64,000 nt of DNA. It comes from Mycolicibacterium goodii (lineage in GTDB: Bacteria > Actinomycetota > Actinomycetes > Mycobacteriales > Mycobacteriaceae). This document shows, piece by piece, positions 42,877-50,635 of this stretch (its first letter is position 1; each line of letters starts with the position of its first letter). The notes under the pieces are model-generated. The model saw nothing but the letters and a program-made list of their open reading frames with translations. It was not told the origin of the DNA and ran no database searches. The stretch lies in contig NZ_CP012150.1 of NCBI RefSeq assembly GCF_001187505.1, positions 1,488,001 through 1,552,000 of the forward strand, in the 5' to 3' direction. Position numbers and translations under genes: made by a program.

Positions 42877-44103
42877 GTGACGCTGAGCATTGCCGATATC
42901 GATCGGTGGGATGCTGCGGCGATCAGTTCGGTGAGCCAGCTGAGCGCACAACGAGCGGAAGCTGCTGCGCACGCCAGCGGCGCTTTAAGTCGACTGCGTG
43001 CCTTCGAGGGCTGGTCAGGCCAAGGCTCAACGGCTGCGTTGGAGCACACCCGGGCTCGGGCAGCTGACCTCGGGACGCACGTCACGGAAGCCCGTGCTGT
43101 CGCAGATGCCGCACGCGTGGCGGCGAACGAAGTGCAGCAGGTGAAGACCCAACTGACGGCGATCCGCTCTAGTGCCGCCAGTTATGGCATCGCCATCGAC
43201 GCCGCCTCCAGTCGCGTGATTCCGCCGGCGTTGGCCGACAACCTTCCCGCTGCGTCTCGGCAGATGATCCAGACGTTGGCGACAAACACCCAGGCGGCCA
43301 TTGACCAGCTGCTGAAAGCGGCGGACAAGGCTGACGAACTGTTGTCGAAGGCGGTCAAGCCGCTCGAGGGCAAAAAAGTCGAGCTCGTCGAGAAGTCGAA
43401 GGAATTCGACAAGACCAAGAAGAAGCAAAAGGATTGGGGCTCCCGCAAGGAGAACCCCAAGGGTGATGGCGCCGACGGCAAGGACAAGCCAAATAAGAAG
43501 CCCGTGATCACCGTCTTCAACAAGGATGTGAGCGGCAAGGCCTCTGTCTACTCAAAGGAAGTCAAAGGCGAGCACACTTTCGGTAACGGGGCCAAGGTCG
43601 AAGGATCCGCCGGGGTAGATGTGCTCAGCGCTGGTGCCGGCGCGAACGCAAAGGTGACGTCGAACGGTATCTCGGCCGGTGCAAATGCCAACGCCACGCT
43701 GGTAAGCGGTGAGGCAAAAGGCTCTGCAAACTGGGGAGGAGCGTCTGCGGAAGGAGAGGCAAGAGCCGCCGTCGAGGCAACCGCTGACGTGAACGCGAGT
43801 CTCGGGACGAATGGTCTCAAGGTGGAAGGCGAAGCGTTCGCAGGTGCCAAACTCACCGGTGATGCCAGCGTGGACGCTGGCGGCGTAGGTGTTGGCGCGC
43901 ACGGCGAATTACACGCCGGCATAGGTATATCGGGTGATGTCGACGCCGGCATCGAGGACGGCAAGGTCAAGGTGGGCGGATCCTTCGGGGCGGCGCTTGG
44001 TCTCGGCGGCAAGATGGGCTTCGACGTGGAGATCGACCCGGGTAAGGTCACGAACACCGTCAGAGACGGCGTCAAGAAGGTGGGCAAGTGGCTGGGATTC
44101 TAG
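42877..44103 (+). CDS. WXG-domain fusion protein with Gly/Ala-rich C-terminal domain, candidate ESX effector
   Basis: 408 residues from GTG 42877. Residues 1-160: WXG-like helical domain with W46-S-G48 and a long helical extension. Residues about 165-210: Lys/Glu/Asp-rich linker (DKTKKKQKDWGSRKENPKG). Residues about 215-400: repetitive Gly/Ala/Val/Glu domain, alternating GANANATLVSGEAKGS, GLKVEGEAFAGAK and GVGVGAHGELHAG, predicted beta-rich. Ends in VKKVGKWLGF. The architecture is that of WXG/LXG-type secreted toxins, but I recognise no catalytic motif, so a pore-forming or structural role is as likely as an enzyme. Preceded by its WXG100 partner and followed by possible accessory or immunity genes. 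Confidence 0.75.
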   Translation: MTLSIADIDRWDAAAISSVSQLSAQRAEAAAHASGALSRLRAFEGWSGQGSTAALEHTRARAADLGTHVTEARAVADAARVAANEVQQVKTQLTAIRSSAASYGIAIDAASSRVIPPALADNLPAASRQMIQTLATNTQAAIDQLLKAADKADELLSKAVKPLEGKKVELVEKSKEFDKTKKKQKDWGSRKENPKGDGADGKDKPNKKPVITVFNKDVSGKASVYSKEVKGEHTFGNGAKVEGSAGVDVLSAGAGANAKVTSNGISAGANANATLVSGEAKGSANWGGASAEGEARAAVEATADVNASLGTNGLKVEGEAFAGAKLTGDASVDAGGVGVGAHGELHAGIGISGDVDAGIEDGKVKVGGSFGAALGLGGKMGFDVEIDPGKVTNTVRDGVKKVGKWLGF

Positions 44104-44112
44104 GGGGGCGAT

Positions 44113-44868
44113 GTGGCTGATCAGGTTAGGCTGACGGCTACGGTTCCCGACGGCTGGATCTCGGTCGACCCTCAAGTCGTCAACGAGGACGCCGCTTCGA
44201 TGGTCTTGTTGCGACGAGCCGACCTTGATTCGCCTTTCACGACGAATATCACTGTCTCCGAATTGGCGACTGACGCCGAAGGAGATATCGCGGCGTTCGC
44301 AGAGTCCTACCGACAGGACCTGGCCAGCCGGACCATCAACCTGACCGTCCTGCGAGAAGGTGCGTTGTCCGATACGCCGCCGAGGCAGTACGCCCAGGAT
44401 CTTCAGTTCTCGGTTGAGATCAACGGCCGCGTAGTCGAGATCCGCCAGTCGCAGTTCCTGCTCGAAATCCCAACCGGCATCCCGGACTCGCTGCTTCTGC
44501 TGCAGTTGTTGTACAGCGCTCCGGCTGATGTTTATGACGTCGCCAAGGCGGCTGTCGTCGAGTTCATGGACACAATCGAGGCGCGACAGGCGTCCGACCA
44601 AAATCATTCTGCGGCAGCAGCTTCGAACGTGCCCGGTATTCGCAAGGAGCATCTCGAAGCCCGCGTCAAGGAACTGCTGGAACGCTCGGTTGGCCAGCAA
44701 GCCGACGCAGTGGTGTGCAACGGAGATCTTCGGGCTGAGGTCGGCGCAGTTCAGCGTTGTGCACTCGTCGTCGGGCAAGACAAGCTCGGGGTCACCGTTA
44801 CCGTCTCTCACGTCGAGGGTGAGAACGTCAAGTTCGATATTCAGGTCGACAACAAGCCGATGGTTTGA
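44113..44868 (+). CDS. Cytosolic protein with LpqN/DcrB-like N-domain and C-terminal DUF4333
   Basis: 251 residues from GTG 44113 behind GGGGGG. Residues about 1-160 (LTATVPDGWISVDPQVV ... ITVSELATD ... VEINGRVVEIRQSQFLLEIP) resemble the LpqN/DcrB-like alpha-beta fold. Residues about 175-251 resemble DUF4333 (VKELLERSVGQQADAVVCNG ... VGAVQRCALVV). No signal peptide is seen. DcrB-like (DUF1795) proteins act as effector chaperones in type VI systems, so a chaperone or immunity role for the upstream effector is possible, but this is inference. The C-terminal part is similar to the next gene's product. Confidence 0.65.
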   Translation: MADQVRLTATVPDGWISVDPQVVNEDAASMVLLRRADLDSPFTTNITVSELATDAEGDIAAFAESYRQDLASRTINLTVLREGALSDTPPRQYAQDLQFSVEINGRVVEIRQSQFLLEIPTGIPDSLLLLQLLYSAPADVYDVAKAAVVEFMDTIEARQASDQNHSAAAASNVPGIRKEHLEARVKELLERSVGQQADAVVCNGDLRAEVGAVQRCALVVGQDKLGVTVTVSHVEGENVKFDIQVDNKPMV

Positions 44869-44899
44869 TCAACTTCAATCCAGAAGGGAAAGCTGACAT

Positions 44900-45232
44900 A
44901 TGGCGCCGAACGGGCGGATTGCATTTGTCGGAGCAGTCGCAGTAATGGCAGGTTTGCTCGGCGCATGCTCGGCCAGCATGGAGGCCGAGAAAAAGATCGG
45001 TGTTCCTAAGGACACGCTGTCGCAGACGGTGAAGGAGAGGCTCGAAGGCCAGGTTGGAGCCCAAGCGGACTCCGTGGAGTGCGAGGGCGACCTTCCCGCC
45101 GAGGTGGGGGCGACGCAGCGGTGCGTGTTGACCGACGGGTCAGCCAAATACGGCGTAACTGTGACAGCCAATTCAGTTGACGGTGACAACGTGAAGTTCG
45201 GCGTCGAGGTCGACGACGAGCCTATGAGTTAA
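44900..45232 (+). CDS. Predicted lipoprotein with DUF4333
   Basis: 110 residues from ATG 44900 with AGAAGGGAAAG upstream. Signal peptide with lipobox LLGAC (GAVAVMAGLLGACSAS), followed by one DUF4333 domain (TLSQTVKERLEGQVGAQADS, CEGDLPAEVGATQRCVL). Two cysteines in the mature domain match those in the C-terminal domain of the upstream protein. As a surface-anchored paralogue of a cytosolic neighbour in an effector cassette it is a candidate immunity lipoprotein; no direct evidence. Confidence 0.8.
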   Translation: MAPNGRIAFVGAVAVMAGLLGACSASMEAEKKIGVPKDTLSQTVKERLEGQVGAQADSVECEGDLPAEVGATQRCVLTDGSAKYGVTVTANSVDGDNVKFGVEVDDEPMS

Positions 45233-45243
45233 CGTCTGCGTCC

Positions 45244-45723
45244 ATGGGCCTTTTCGATCGTTTCAGCGCCGCCAGGCAACCTGCGCCCGACGTCGTCACC
45301 GTTTCCTCGCAGGAGCTGTGGCAGCGTCTCATGAGGTTGAACGACCCGAGGGCACCGTGGCATGTCCGCGGCGGTGCACCCGAAGGCGTTGATCTGGTCG
45401 CAGAGTGGAAGAGCGCGGATCCGGTTTGGCGGCCGATTTTCGACGAGATCAACCTCAACGAGACGTTCCAGATCCACATGCGGTTCGATCACGAGAAGTC
45501 CGAACTTCGTGCCAAGGACAAGATGCTGGAGTGGCGCCAGAGCTCAGATGATCCACTCCGGCGAGTTCGGGCGGATGTCAGCGGAGACCTGCACGTGACG
45601 GCTTCTGGCACGGTGAATGGGCAACATTACGAATTCGATACCGACTACATGAAGAACCCCATCAGGGACACTGTGACAAGCTCAGGTTGGACATACCGCG
45701 CGCGGGTGTTCCGAAAGTTGTAA
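45244..45723 (+). CDS. Conserved-looking hypothetical protein of the effector cassette
   Basis: 159 residues from ATG 45244 (MGLFDRFSAARQPAPDVVTV), 11 bases after the lipoprotein gene. No signal peptide or TM. Trp-rich central region (ELWQRLMRLNDPRAPWHVRG, PVWRPIFDEINLNETFQIH). I recognise no family. Last gene of the plus-strand cassette; convergent with the EspH-like gene 16 bases away. Confidence 0.7.
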   Translation: MGLFDRFSAARQPAPDVVTVSSQELWQRLMRLNDPRAPWHVRGGAPEGVDLVAEWKSADPVWRPIFDEINLNETFQIHMRFDHEKSELRAKDKMLEWRQSSDDPLRRVRADVSGDLHVTASGTVNGQHYEFDTDYMKNPIRDTVTSSGWTYRARVFRKL

Positions 45724-45739
45724 GTTCTGGCTGTCGAGT

Positions 45740-46285
45740 TCAGTACCGGTCGGCGTCGCCATACATGAGCGCTCGTTCAACGACGTTTGCTTCTTCTGGC
45801 GTAGAAAACGACATGTTCGTTTCGACGTAGGAACGTGCCTCTTTGGGGCTCATGCCGTGATCAACGAGCATGTCGACCGTTGACACAAAGGATTCGGCGC
45901 TGGCCTTCTTCGCTGCCACATCTGCGACCTTGCAAATCTCCTCTGCGAGCTCGTGTTCGGCCATCGAGACGACGCGCGGATCGAGTTCGACCCAGGCCAC
46001 TGAGCCATTCAGGTACGCTGCGACGGTCACAACGGCCGAAGCATTGGTGGCGTGGACGAGAGGTAGTTGCGGCTCGACATCTCCTGAAGGTGAGGGCGCT
46101 TCGTCTTCTTGGGAGTGATCGGCCGACACCGTGTAGATGGTGTCGAGCGCGCCGGCGGCGTGGTTGTCTTGGTATTCCATGAGGACATCGAGACCCGACA
46201 GGTCATCGTCGGCTTCGGGTGTATGGATGTCACTGGCATCCAAATCATCGGACTCGGCCCAGTCGTCGAACTCGCTCCGCAGCAT
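45740..46285 (-). CDS. EspH-like protein, third copy
   Basis: 181 residues from ATG 46285 behind GGGGACG; the open frame continues upstream to 46492 but that part is Cys/Arg/Ser-rich and unlike EspH. Acidic N-terminus (EFDDWAESDDLDASD, EADDDLSGLDVL), core ATNASAVVTVAAYLNGSVAW, MAEHELAEEICKVADVA, and a FSTPEEANVVERAL tail, as in the other two EspH proteins. Its presence at the end of the WXG effector cassette suggests EspH-like proteins serve individual secreted partners. Confidence 0.78.
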   Translation of the reverse strand: MLRSEFDDWAESDDLDASDIHTPEADDDLSGLDVLMEYQDNHAAGALDTIYTVSADHSQEDEAPSPSGDVEPQLPLVHATNASAVVTVAAYLNGSVAWVELDPRVVSMAEHELAEEICKVADVAAKKASAESFVSTVDMLVDHGMSPKEARSYVETNMSFSTPEEANVVERALMYGDADRY

Positions 46286-46537
46286 GTCACGTCCCCATCC
46301 AAACGCCCCGGCTCGCGCCGAACCAATGCTTCGACTGCCTCGGCAACGAGGATGCAGCGATAAGCTACATGTCCGCTGAGCAAATGCGCAGGAGGCACTC
46401 CATCGCTGATCCAGCTTCAAGAGTAACAAACCGATGAGGTGGACTGACGCTGGAAGTTTCGTTGTCTGAGAGCATGGCGAAACCACGCTCATGAGGCCAC
46501 GAAGAGTGGACGCAGCAACGGGGGGTGGCTGAGCGTC

Positions 46538-46795
46538 CTACGCGTCCAGATCCTGCTCGACGAGTCCGGCAACCTTGTCGAGCACATCGGCGTCGTCCGA
46601 GGACACGGTGACCTGCGCACCCTTCTCCGCTCCGAGGGTCATGATCATCAGGGCCGAGCCGGCGTCGACGGGTTCTCCGCCGTCCATGGAAAGGGACACG
46701 GGTACACCGGCGTTCACGACGGCCTCGGCGATGATGGCCGCGGGGCGGGCGTGCAGGCCGACGGCGGATCCGACGGTGACGGTCTTGCTGGGCAT
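46538..46795 (-). CDS. ptsH: Phosphocarrier protein HPr
   Basis: 85 residues from ATG 46795. The active-site His15 is in GLHARPAA. A serine at position 47 within GSALMIMTLGA corresponds to the regulatory Ser46 of Gram-positive HPr, although I see no HPr kinase here. HPr carries phosphate from enzyme I to the EIIA domain of FruA. Eleven bases separate it from fruA; last gene of the fruR-fruK-fruA-ptsH transcript. Confidence 0.93.
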   Translation of the reverse strand: MPSKTVTVGSAVGLHARPAAIIAEAVVNAGVPVSLSMDGGEPVDAGSALMIMTLGAEKGAQVTVSSDDADVLDKVAGLVEQDLDA

Positions 46796-46806
46796 GGAAT
46801 CTCCTC

Positions 46807-48795
46807 TTAGGTGGTGGCCAGCGCCGGTGCCTCCGGCGCGGTGACGGGACGTTTGGCGAACTGTTTGGCGGTGATGACGGTCAGGGCGCTGACGACGGTG
46901 CCGAGCGCCACCGCGATCACGAACCACAGCAGGTTGCCGATCGCGAAGAACACGAAGATGCCGCCATGGGGCGCACGCAGGGTGACCGCCGCGGCCATCA
47001 CGGTCGCCCCGGTGACCGCACCGCCCATCATCATCGACGGGATCACCCGCAGCGGGTCGGCCGCGGCGAACGGGATCGCGCCTTCGGTGATGAACGACGC
47101 CCCGAGCAGCCAGGCCGCGCGGCCGTTCTCGCGTTCGGGCTCACTGAACAACCCGGGCCGGATCACGGTGGCCAACGCCATGGCGAGCGGCGGCACCATG
47201 CCTGCGGCCATCACCGCGGCCATGATCTGCAGGTTGGCCTGGGTGGGAGCGACGAGACTGGCGGTGGCGAACGCGTACGCCGCCTTGTTGACCGGACCGC
47301 CCAGGTCGAAGCACATCATCAGGCCGAGGATCACCCCGAGCGCGATCGCGGATCCGCCCGACAGGCCGCCGAGCCAGTTGGTCAGGCCCGAGGTCAATGC
47401 CGCGAGCGGTCGGCCGAGCAGCAGGAACATCAACAGGCCGACGATCATCGAGGCGAACAGCGGGATCACGACGACCGGCATGAGCCCACGTGCCCACTGC
47501 GGCACCCCGATCCGGCTGATCCACAGCGCGGCGAACCCGGCGATCAGGCCGCCGACGATGCCGCCGATGAATCCGCCGCCCACGAACACCGCGACCGCAC
47601 CCGCGGTGAAACCCGGTGCGATGCCGGGTCTGTCGGCGATCGCGAACGCGATGTAGCCGGCCAGCGCGGGCACGAGGAAGGAGAACGCCAGACCGCCGAG
47701 CGTGAACAACACCGCGCCGAGGTATTGCGTCAGCCCGCCGCTGGGCAGGTTGGTCAGTGAGTTGTGCGTGGCGATGATGTTGCCCAGGGACTGGCTCTCA
47801 CCGTCGGGTGTGTTGCCGATCTCGTAGCCCGCCAACAGGAATCCGAGCGCGATCAGCAGTCCACCCGCGGCGACGAACGGGATCATGTAGCTCACGCCGG
47901 TGAGCAGGATCTGCCGGATGCGGGTGCCCCATCCGACGTCGCCTGCGGTGCTGGTCGTCGTCTCGGCGGCCTGGCCCGCGACCCGCGGCGCGTCGGGATC
48001 GCTTGCGGCGCCGACGGCTTCGGCCACCATCTTGTCGGGTTCGTTGATCGCGCGTTTGACCCCGGAGGCGATGACGGGTTTACCGGCGAAGCGCTGGCGG
48101 TCCTTGACGCCGACATCGGTGGCGAAGATGACCGCGTCGGCCGCGGCGATGGTCTCCGCCGACAGCGGGGTGCTGCCGGACGATCCCTGGGTTTCCACCG
48201 TGCAGGTGACCCCGGCCTTCTCGGCGGCCTGTTTGAGCGCGTCGGCGGCCATGTAGGTGTGGGCGATCCCGGTGGGGCACGATGTCACCGCGACGAGCGA
48301 AAGCGTCTTTTTCTCAACCGGTTTCGCGGCGGGCGCGGCTGCGGGCTGCACCGCTGCGTTCACCAGGTCCACGACCTCCTGGCTGCTCGCCGCCGACCGC
48401 AGGGATTCGACGAAGTCCTTGCGTACCAGGGCGCGTGCCAGGCTGGAGAGCAGTTTCATATGTTCGGATCCACCGGATTCCGGTGCGGCGATCAGGAATG
48501 CCAGATCGGCCGGACCGTCGGGCGCGCCGAAGTCGACCTTGGGGGAGAGCCGGGCGAACCCGATGGTCGCGGTGTCCACATAGGGGGAGCGGCAGTGCGG
48601 TATGGCGATGCCTCCGGGCAGGCCGGTCGCGGACTGTGCTTCCCGGGCCAGCGCGGCACCGACCAGCCCCGCGGTGTCGCCGGTGCGGCCGGCCCGCTCG
48701 AGCGCGTCGGCCAGCCGGGCGATGACCGCTTCCTTGTCGCTGCCGGCCTCGACATCGAGCAGGACGAGATCGTCGGTGATGATCGGTTGGGTCAT
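46807..48795 (-). CDS. fruA: Fructose-specific PTS enzyme IIABC
   Basis: 662 residues from ATG 48795. EIIA domain (about 1-150) with active His67 (AIPHCRSP), EIIB domain (about 165-265) with phospho-Cys173 (TSCPTGIAHTYMAA), and EIIC domain (about 300-640) with eight or more TM helices. Takes up fructose and releases fructose 1-phosphate in the cytosol for FruK. The start overlaps the fruK stop (ATGA). Confidence 0.94.
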   Translation of the reverse strand: MTQPIITDDLVLLDVEAGSDKEAVIARLADALERAGRTGDTAGLVGAALAREAQSATGLPGGIAIPHCRSPYVDTATIGFARLSPKVDFGAPDGPADLAFLIAAPESGGSEHMKLLSSLARALVRKDFVESLRSAASSQEVVDLVNAAVQPAAAPAAKPVEKKTLSLVAVTSCPTGIAHTYMAADALKQAAEKAGVTCTVETQGSSGSTPLSAETIAAADAVIFATDVGVKDRQRFAGKPVIASGVKRAINEPDKMVAEAVGAASDPDAPRVAGQAAETTTSTAGDVGWGTRIRQILLTGVSYMIPFVAAGGLLIALGFLLAGYEIGNTPDGESQSLGNIIATHNSLTNLPSGGLTQYLGAVLFTLGGLAFSFLVPALAGYIAFAIADRPGIAPGFTAGAVAVFVGGGFIGGIVGGLIAGFAALWISRIGVPQWARGLMPVVVIPLFASMIVGLLMFLLLGRPLAALTSGLTNWLGGLSGGSAIALGVILGLMMCFDLGGPVNKAAYAFATASLVAPTQANLQIMAAVMAAGMVPPLAMALATVIRPGLFSEPERENGRAAWLLGASFITEGAIPFAAADPLRVIPSMMMGGAVTGATVMAAAVTLRAPHGGIFVFFAIGNLLWFVIAVALGTVVSALTVITAKQFAKRPVTAPEAPALATT

Positions 48796-49769
48796 TGCAG
48801 CACTTCCCGGTTGGTGGTGATGAGCGGAGTGACGCGGACCGCGTCGAGATCGAGTTGTGCGGGGGCGGGCAGGGCCGATCCCGGCAGTGCCGCGGCGGCG
48901 CTGCCGTAGCCGACCGCCATCTGCAGCCGCCGGGGCGGTGCGGCCCCGCCGACCGCGGCGCGCAGGTAGCCGGCCAGCGACGCGTCCCCGGCTCCGACGG
49001 TACTGCGCGCGGTGATCGGTGGTGGCGCCGCGAACCAGGCTCCGGTGTCGTTCACCAGCACCGCGCCCGCGGCGCCCAGCGTCGCCAGGACCGCCCCGAC
49101 CCCCTGGTCGACGAGCTTGGCCGCCGCCGCGGCGACGACGGAGAGGTCACCTCGGGCGACGGAGGCTTCCAGTCCGGCGACGCCGGAGATGCTCGCGAGT
49201 TCCTCGGCGTTGGGTTTGACCAGATCGGGGCATGCGGTGCCGAACCCTTCGGCCAGCGCGGCCAGTGGCGCCTCGGAGGTGTCGACGGCGACGCGGCACG
49301 GCAGCGGTGCCAGCGCCGCGACGATCTCGGCGTACCAGTGCGCCGGCACTCCCGGGGGCAGCGAGCCGGACAGCACCACCCACGACGCGTGCTGTGCCAC
49401 GTCCAGCACGCACCGGGTGAGCGCGTCGAGCGCCGCGGTGTCGAGGGTCGCGCCGCGCTCATTGAGTTTGGTTGTGGTGCCGTCGGTTTCGGTCACCGCG
49501 ATGTTGGTGCGGACCGGTTCGGTGACCGCGACGGTGGTGCACGGCACGCCGGCCGTGCGCAGTGCGGCCAGCAGGGGATCATCGGCCGCCGCGGGCAGCA
49601 GCGCCAGGGCCTCGACGCCGGCCAGCGTGAGCGCCTTGGCCACGTTGATGCCTTTTCCGCCGGCCTCGACGGTCACGGAGTCGACGCGCTGCACGGCGCC
49701 GCGGGTGAGCGGGGCGCTGAGCGTGACCGTGCGGTCCAGGCTGGGGTTGAGGGTGACGGTGAGGATCAT
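48792..49769 (-). CDS. fruK: 1-phosphofructokinase
   Basis: 325 residues from ATG 49769. PfkB family: N-terminal ILTVTLNPSLDRTV, internal GGKGINVAKAL, and the C-terminal ATP/anion-hole motif STVGAGDASLAGYL with the catalytic Asp. Phosphorylates fructose 1-phosphate to fructose 1,6-bisphosphate. Overlaps fruR and fruA by 4 bases at either end. Confidence 0.94.
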   Translation of the reverse strand: MILTVTLNPSLDRTVTLSAPLTRGAVQRVDSVTVEAGGKGINVAKALTLAGVEALALLPAAADDPLLAALRTAGVPCTTVAVTEPVRTNIAVTETDGTTTKLNERGATLDTAALDALTRCVLDVAQHASWVVLSGSLPPGVPAHWYAEIVAALAPLPCRVAVDTSEAPLAALAEGFGTACPDLVKPNAEELASISGVAGLEASVARGDLSVVAAAAAKLVDQGVGAVLATLGAAGAVLVNDTGAWFAAPPPITARSTVGAGDASLAGYLRAAVGGAAPPRRLQMAVGYGSAAAALPGSALPAPAQLDLDAVRVTPLITTNREVLQ

Positions 49770-50533
49770 GCGATCACCACCTCGACGCCCTGTTCGGAGA
49801 GCCCGTCGTGGTCGGCGGGGGTGATCTCGTCGTCGGTGATCAGGGTGTCGACGCTGTCGATGGGTGCGAACCGGATCAGGTCTTCCTGGCCCATCTTCGA
49901 CGAATCAGCGACGACGACAACGTAATTGGCGGCATTCACCATGGCCCGCTTGACCGCCGCCTCGTCGGTGTCGGGCGTGGACAGGCCGTGTCGCAGGCTG
50001 ATGGCATTGGTGCCGATGAAGGCGATGTCGACGCGCAGCGCGTCGAGCACCCGCAGCGCCTGCTCGCCCACGGCGGCCTGGGTGAGGCCGCGGACGCGTC
50101 CGCCCAGCAGTTGCAGCGTGACGTTGGGCATCGCGGCGACCCGGCCTGCGATCGGCACCGAGTTGGTCACCACCGTGAGCTCCCGATCGGTGGGCAGGTG
50201 CGCGGCGACCCGCGCGGTCGTCGTCCCGGCATCCAGCAGCACGCTGGACCCGTTCGGTGGAAAGAAGTCGGCGGCGGCCGCGGCGATGGCATCCTTCTGT
50301 CCGGCGCGGGTGCTGTCGCGTTCGCCCACGCCGGACTCGACGAGATGCAGCGTCCGCACCGGCACGGCGCCGCCGTGCACGCGCCGCACCAGGCCTGCCT
50401 TGTCGAGGACCGCGAGGTCGCGGCGGACGGTTTCGGTGGTGACGTCGTAGGCCTGGGCCAGTTCCGCCACGGAGGCGCGGCCCCGGCTCAGCACCAGAGC
50501 GGCGATCGCCTGTTGGCGCTCTTCGGCGTACAT
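49766..50533 (-). CDS. fruR: DeoR-family repressor of the fructose operon
   Basis: 255 residues from ATG 50533 (MYAEERQQAIAALVLSRGRA), the usual start of this family; an ATG at 50563 would add ten residues. N-terminal DeoR HTH (ASVAELAQAYDVTTETVRRDLAVLDKAG split over residues 20-50), then a sugar-phosphate-binding domain (LLDAGTTTARVAAHLP, DIAFIGTNAISLRHGLSTPD). Probably senses fructose 1-phosphate or a related ester. Divergent from ptsI. Confidence 0.9.
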   Translation of the reverse strand: MYAEERQQAIAALVLSRGRASVAELAQAYDVTTETVRRDLAVLDKAGLVRRVHGGAVPVRTLHLVESGVGERDSTRAGQKDAIAAAAADFFPPNGSSVLLDAGTTTARVAAHLPTDRELTVVTNSVPIAGRVAAMPNVTLQLLGGRVRGLTQAAVGEQALRVLDALRVDIAFIGTNAISLRHGLSTPDTDEAAVKRAMVNAANYVVVVADSSKMGQEDLIRFAPIDSVDTLITDDEITPADHDGLSEQGVEVVIA

Positions 50534-50576
50534 GGGCCTCCGTTTGTGTGGCTTCAAGGCCATTTGGATGTTGATG

Positions 50577-50603
50577 TGTGTTGTTTTACGCTTGACTGTG
50601 TTG
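50577..50603. promoter_or_regulatory. Possible FruR operator: direct repeats in the fruR-ptsI intergenic region
   Basis: TGTGTTG occurs at 50577-50583 and 50597-50603, 20 bp apart (two helical turns), in the 102-bp region between the divergent fruR and ptsI starts. Such spaced direct repeats are typical of DeoR-family operators. Not confirmed by any alignment. Confidence 0.4.
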
Positions 50604-50635
50604 CTCTGTCAATGATTTCTTGTAACCTGTCTCAC

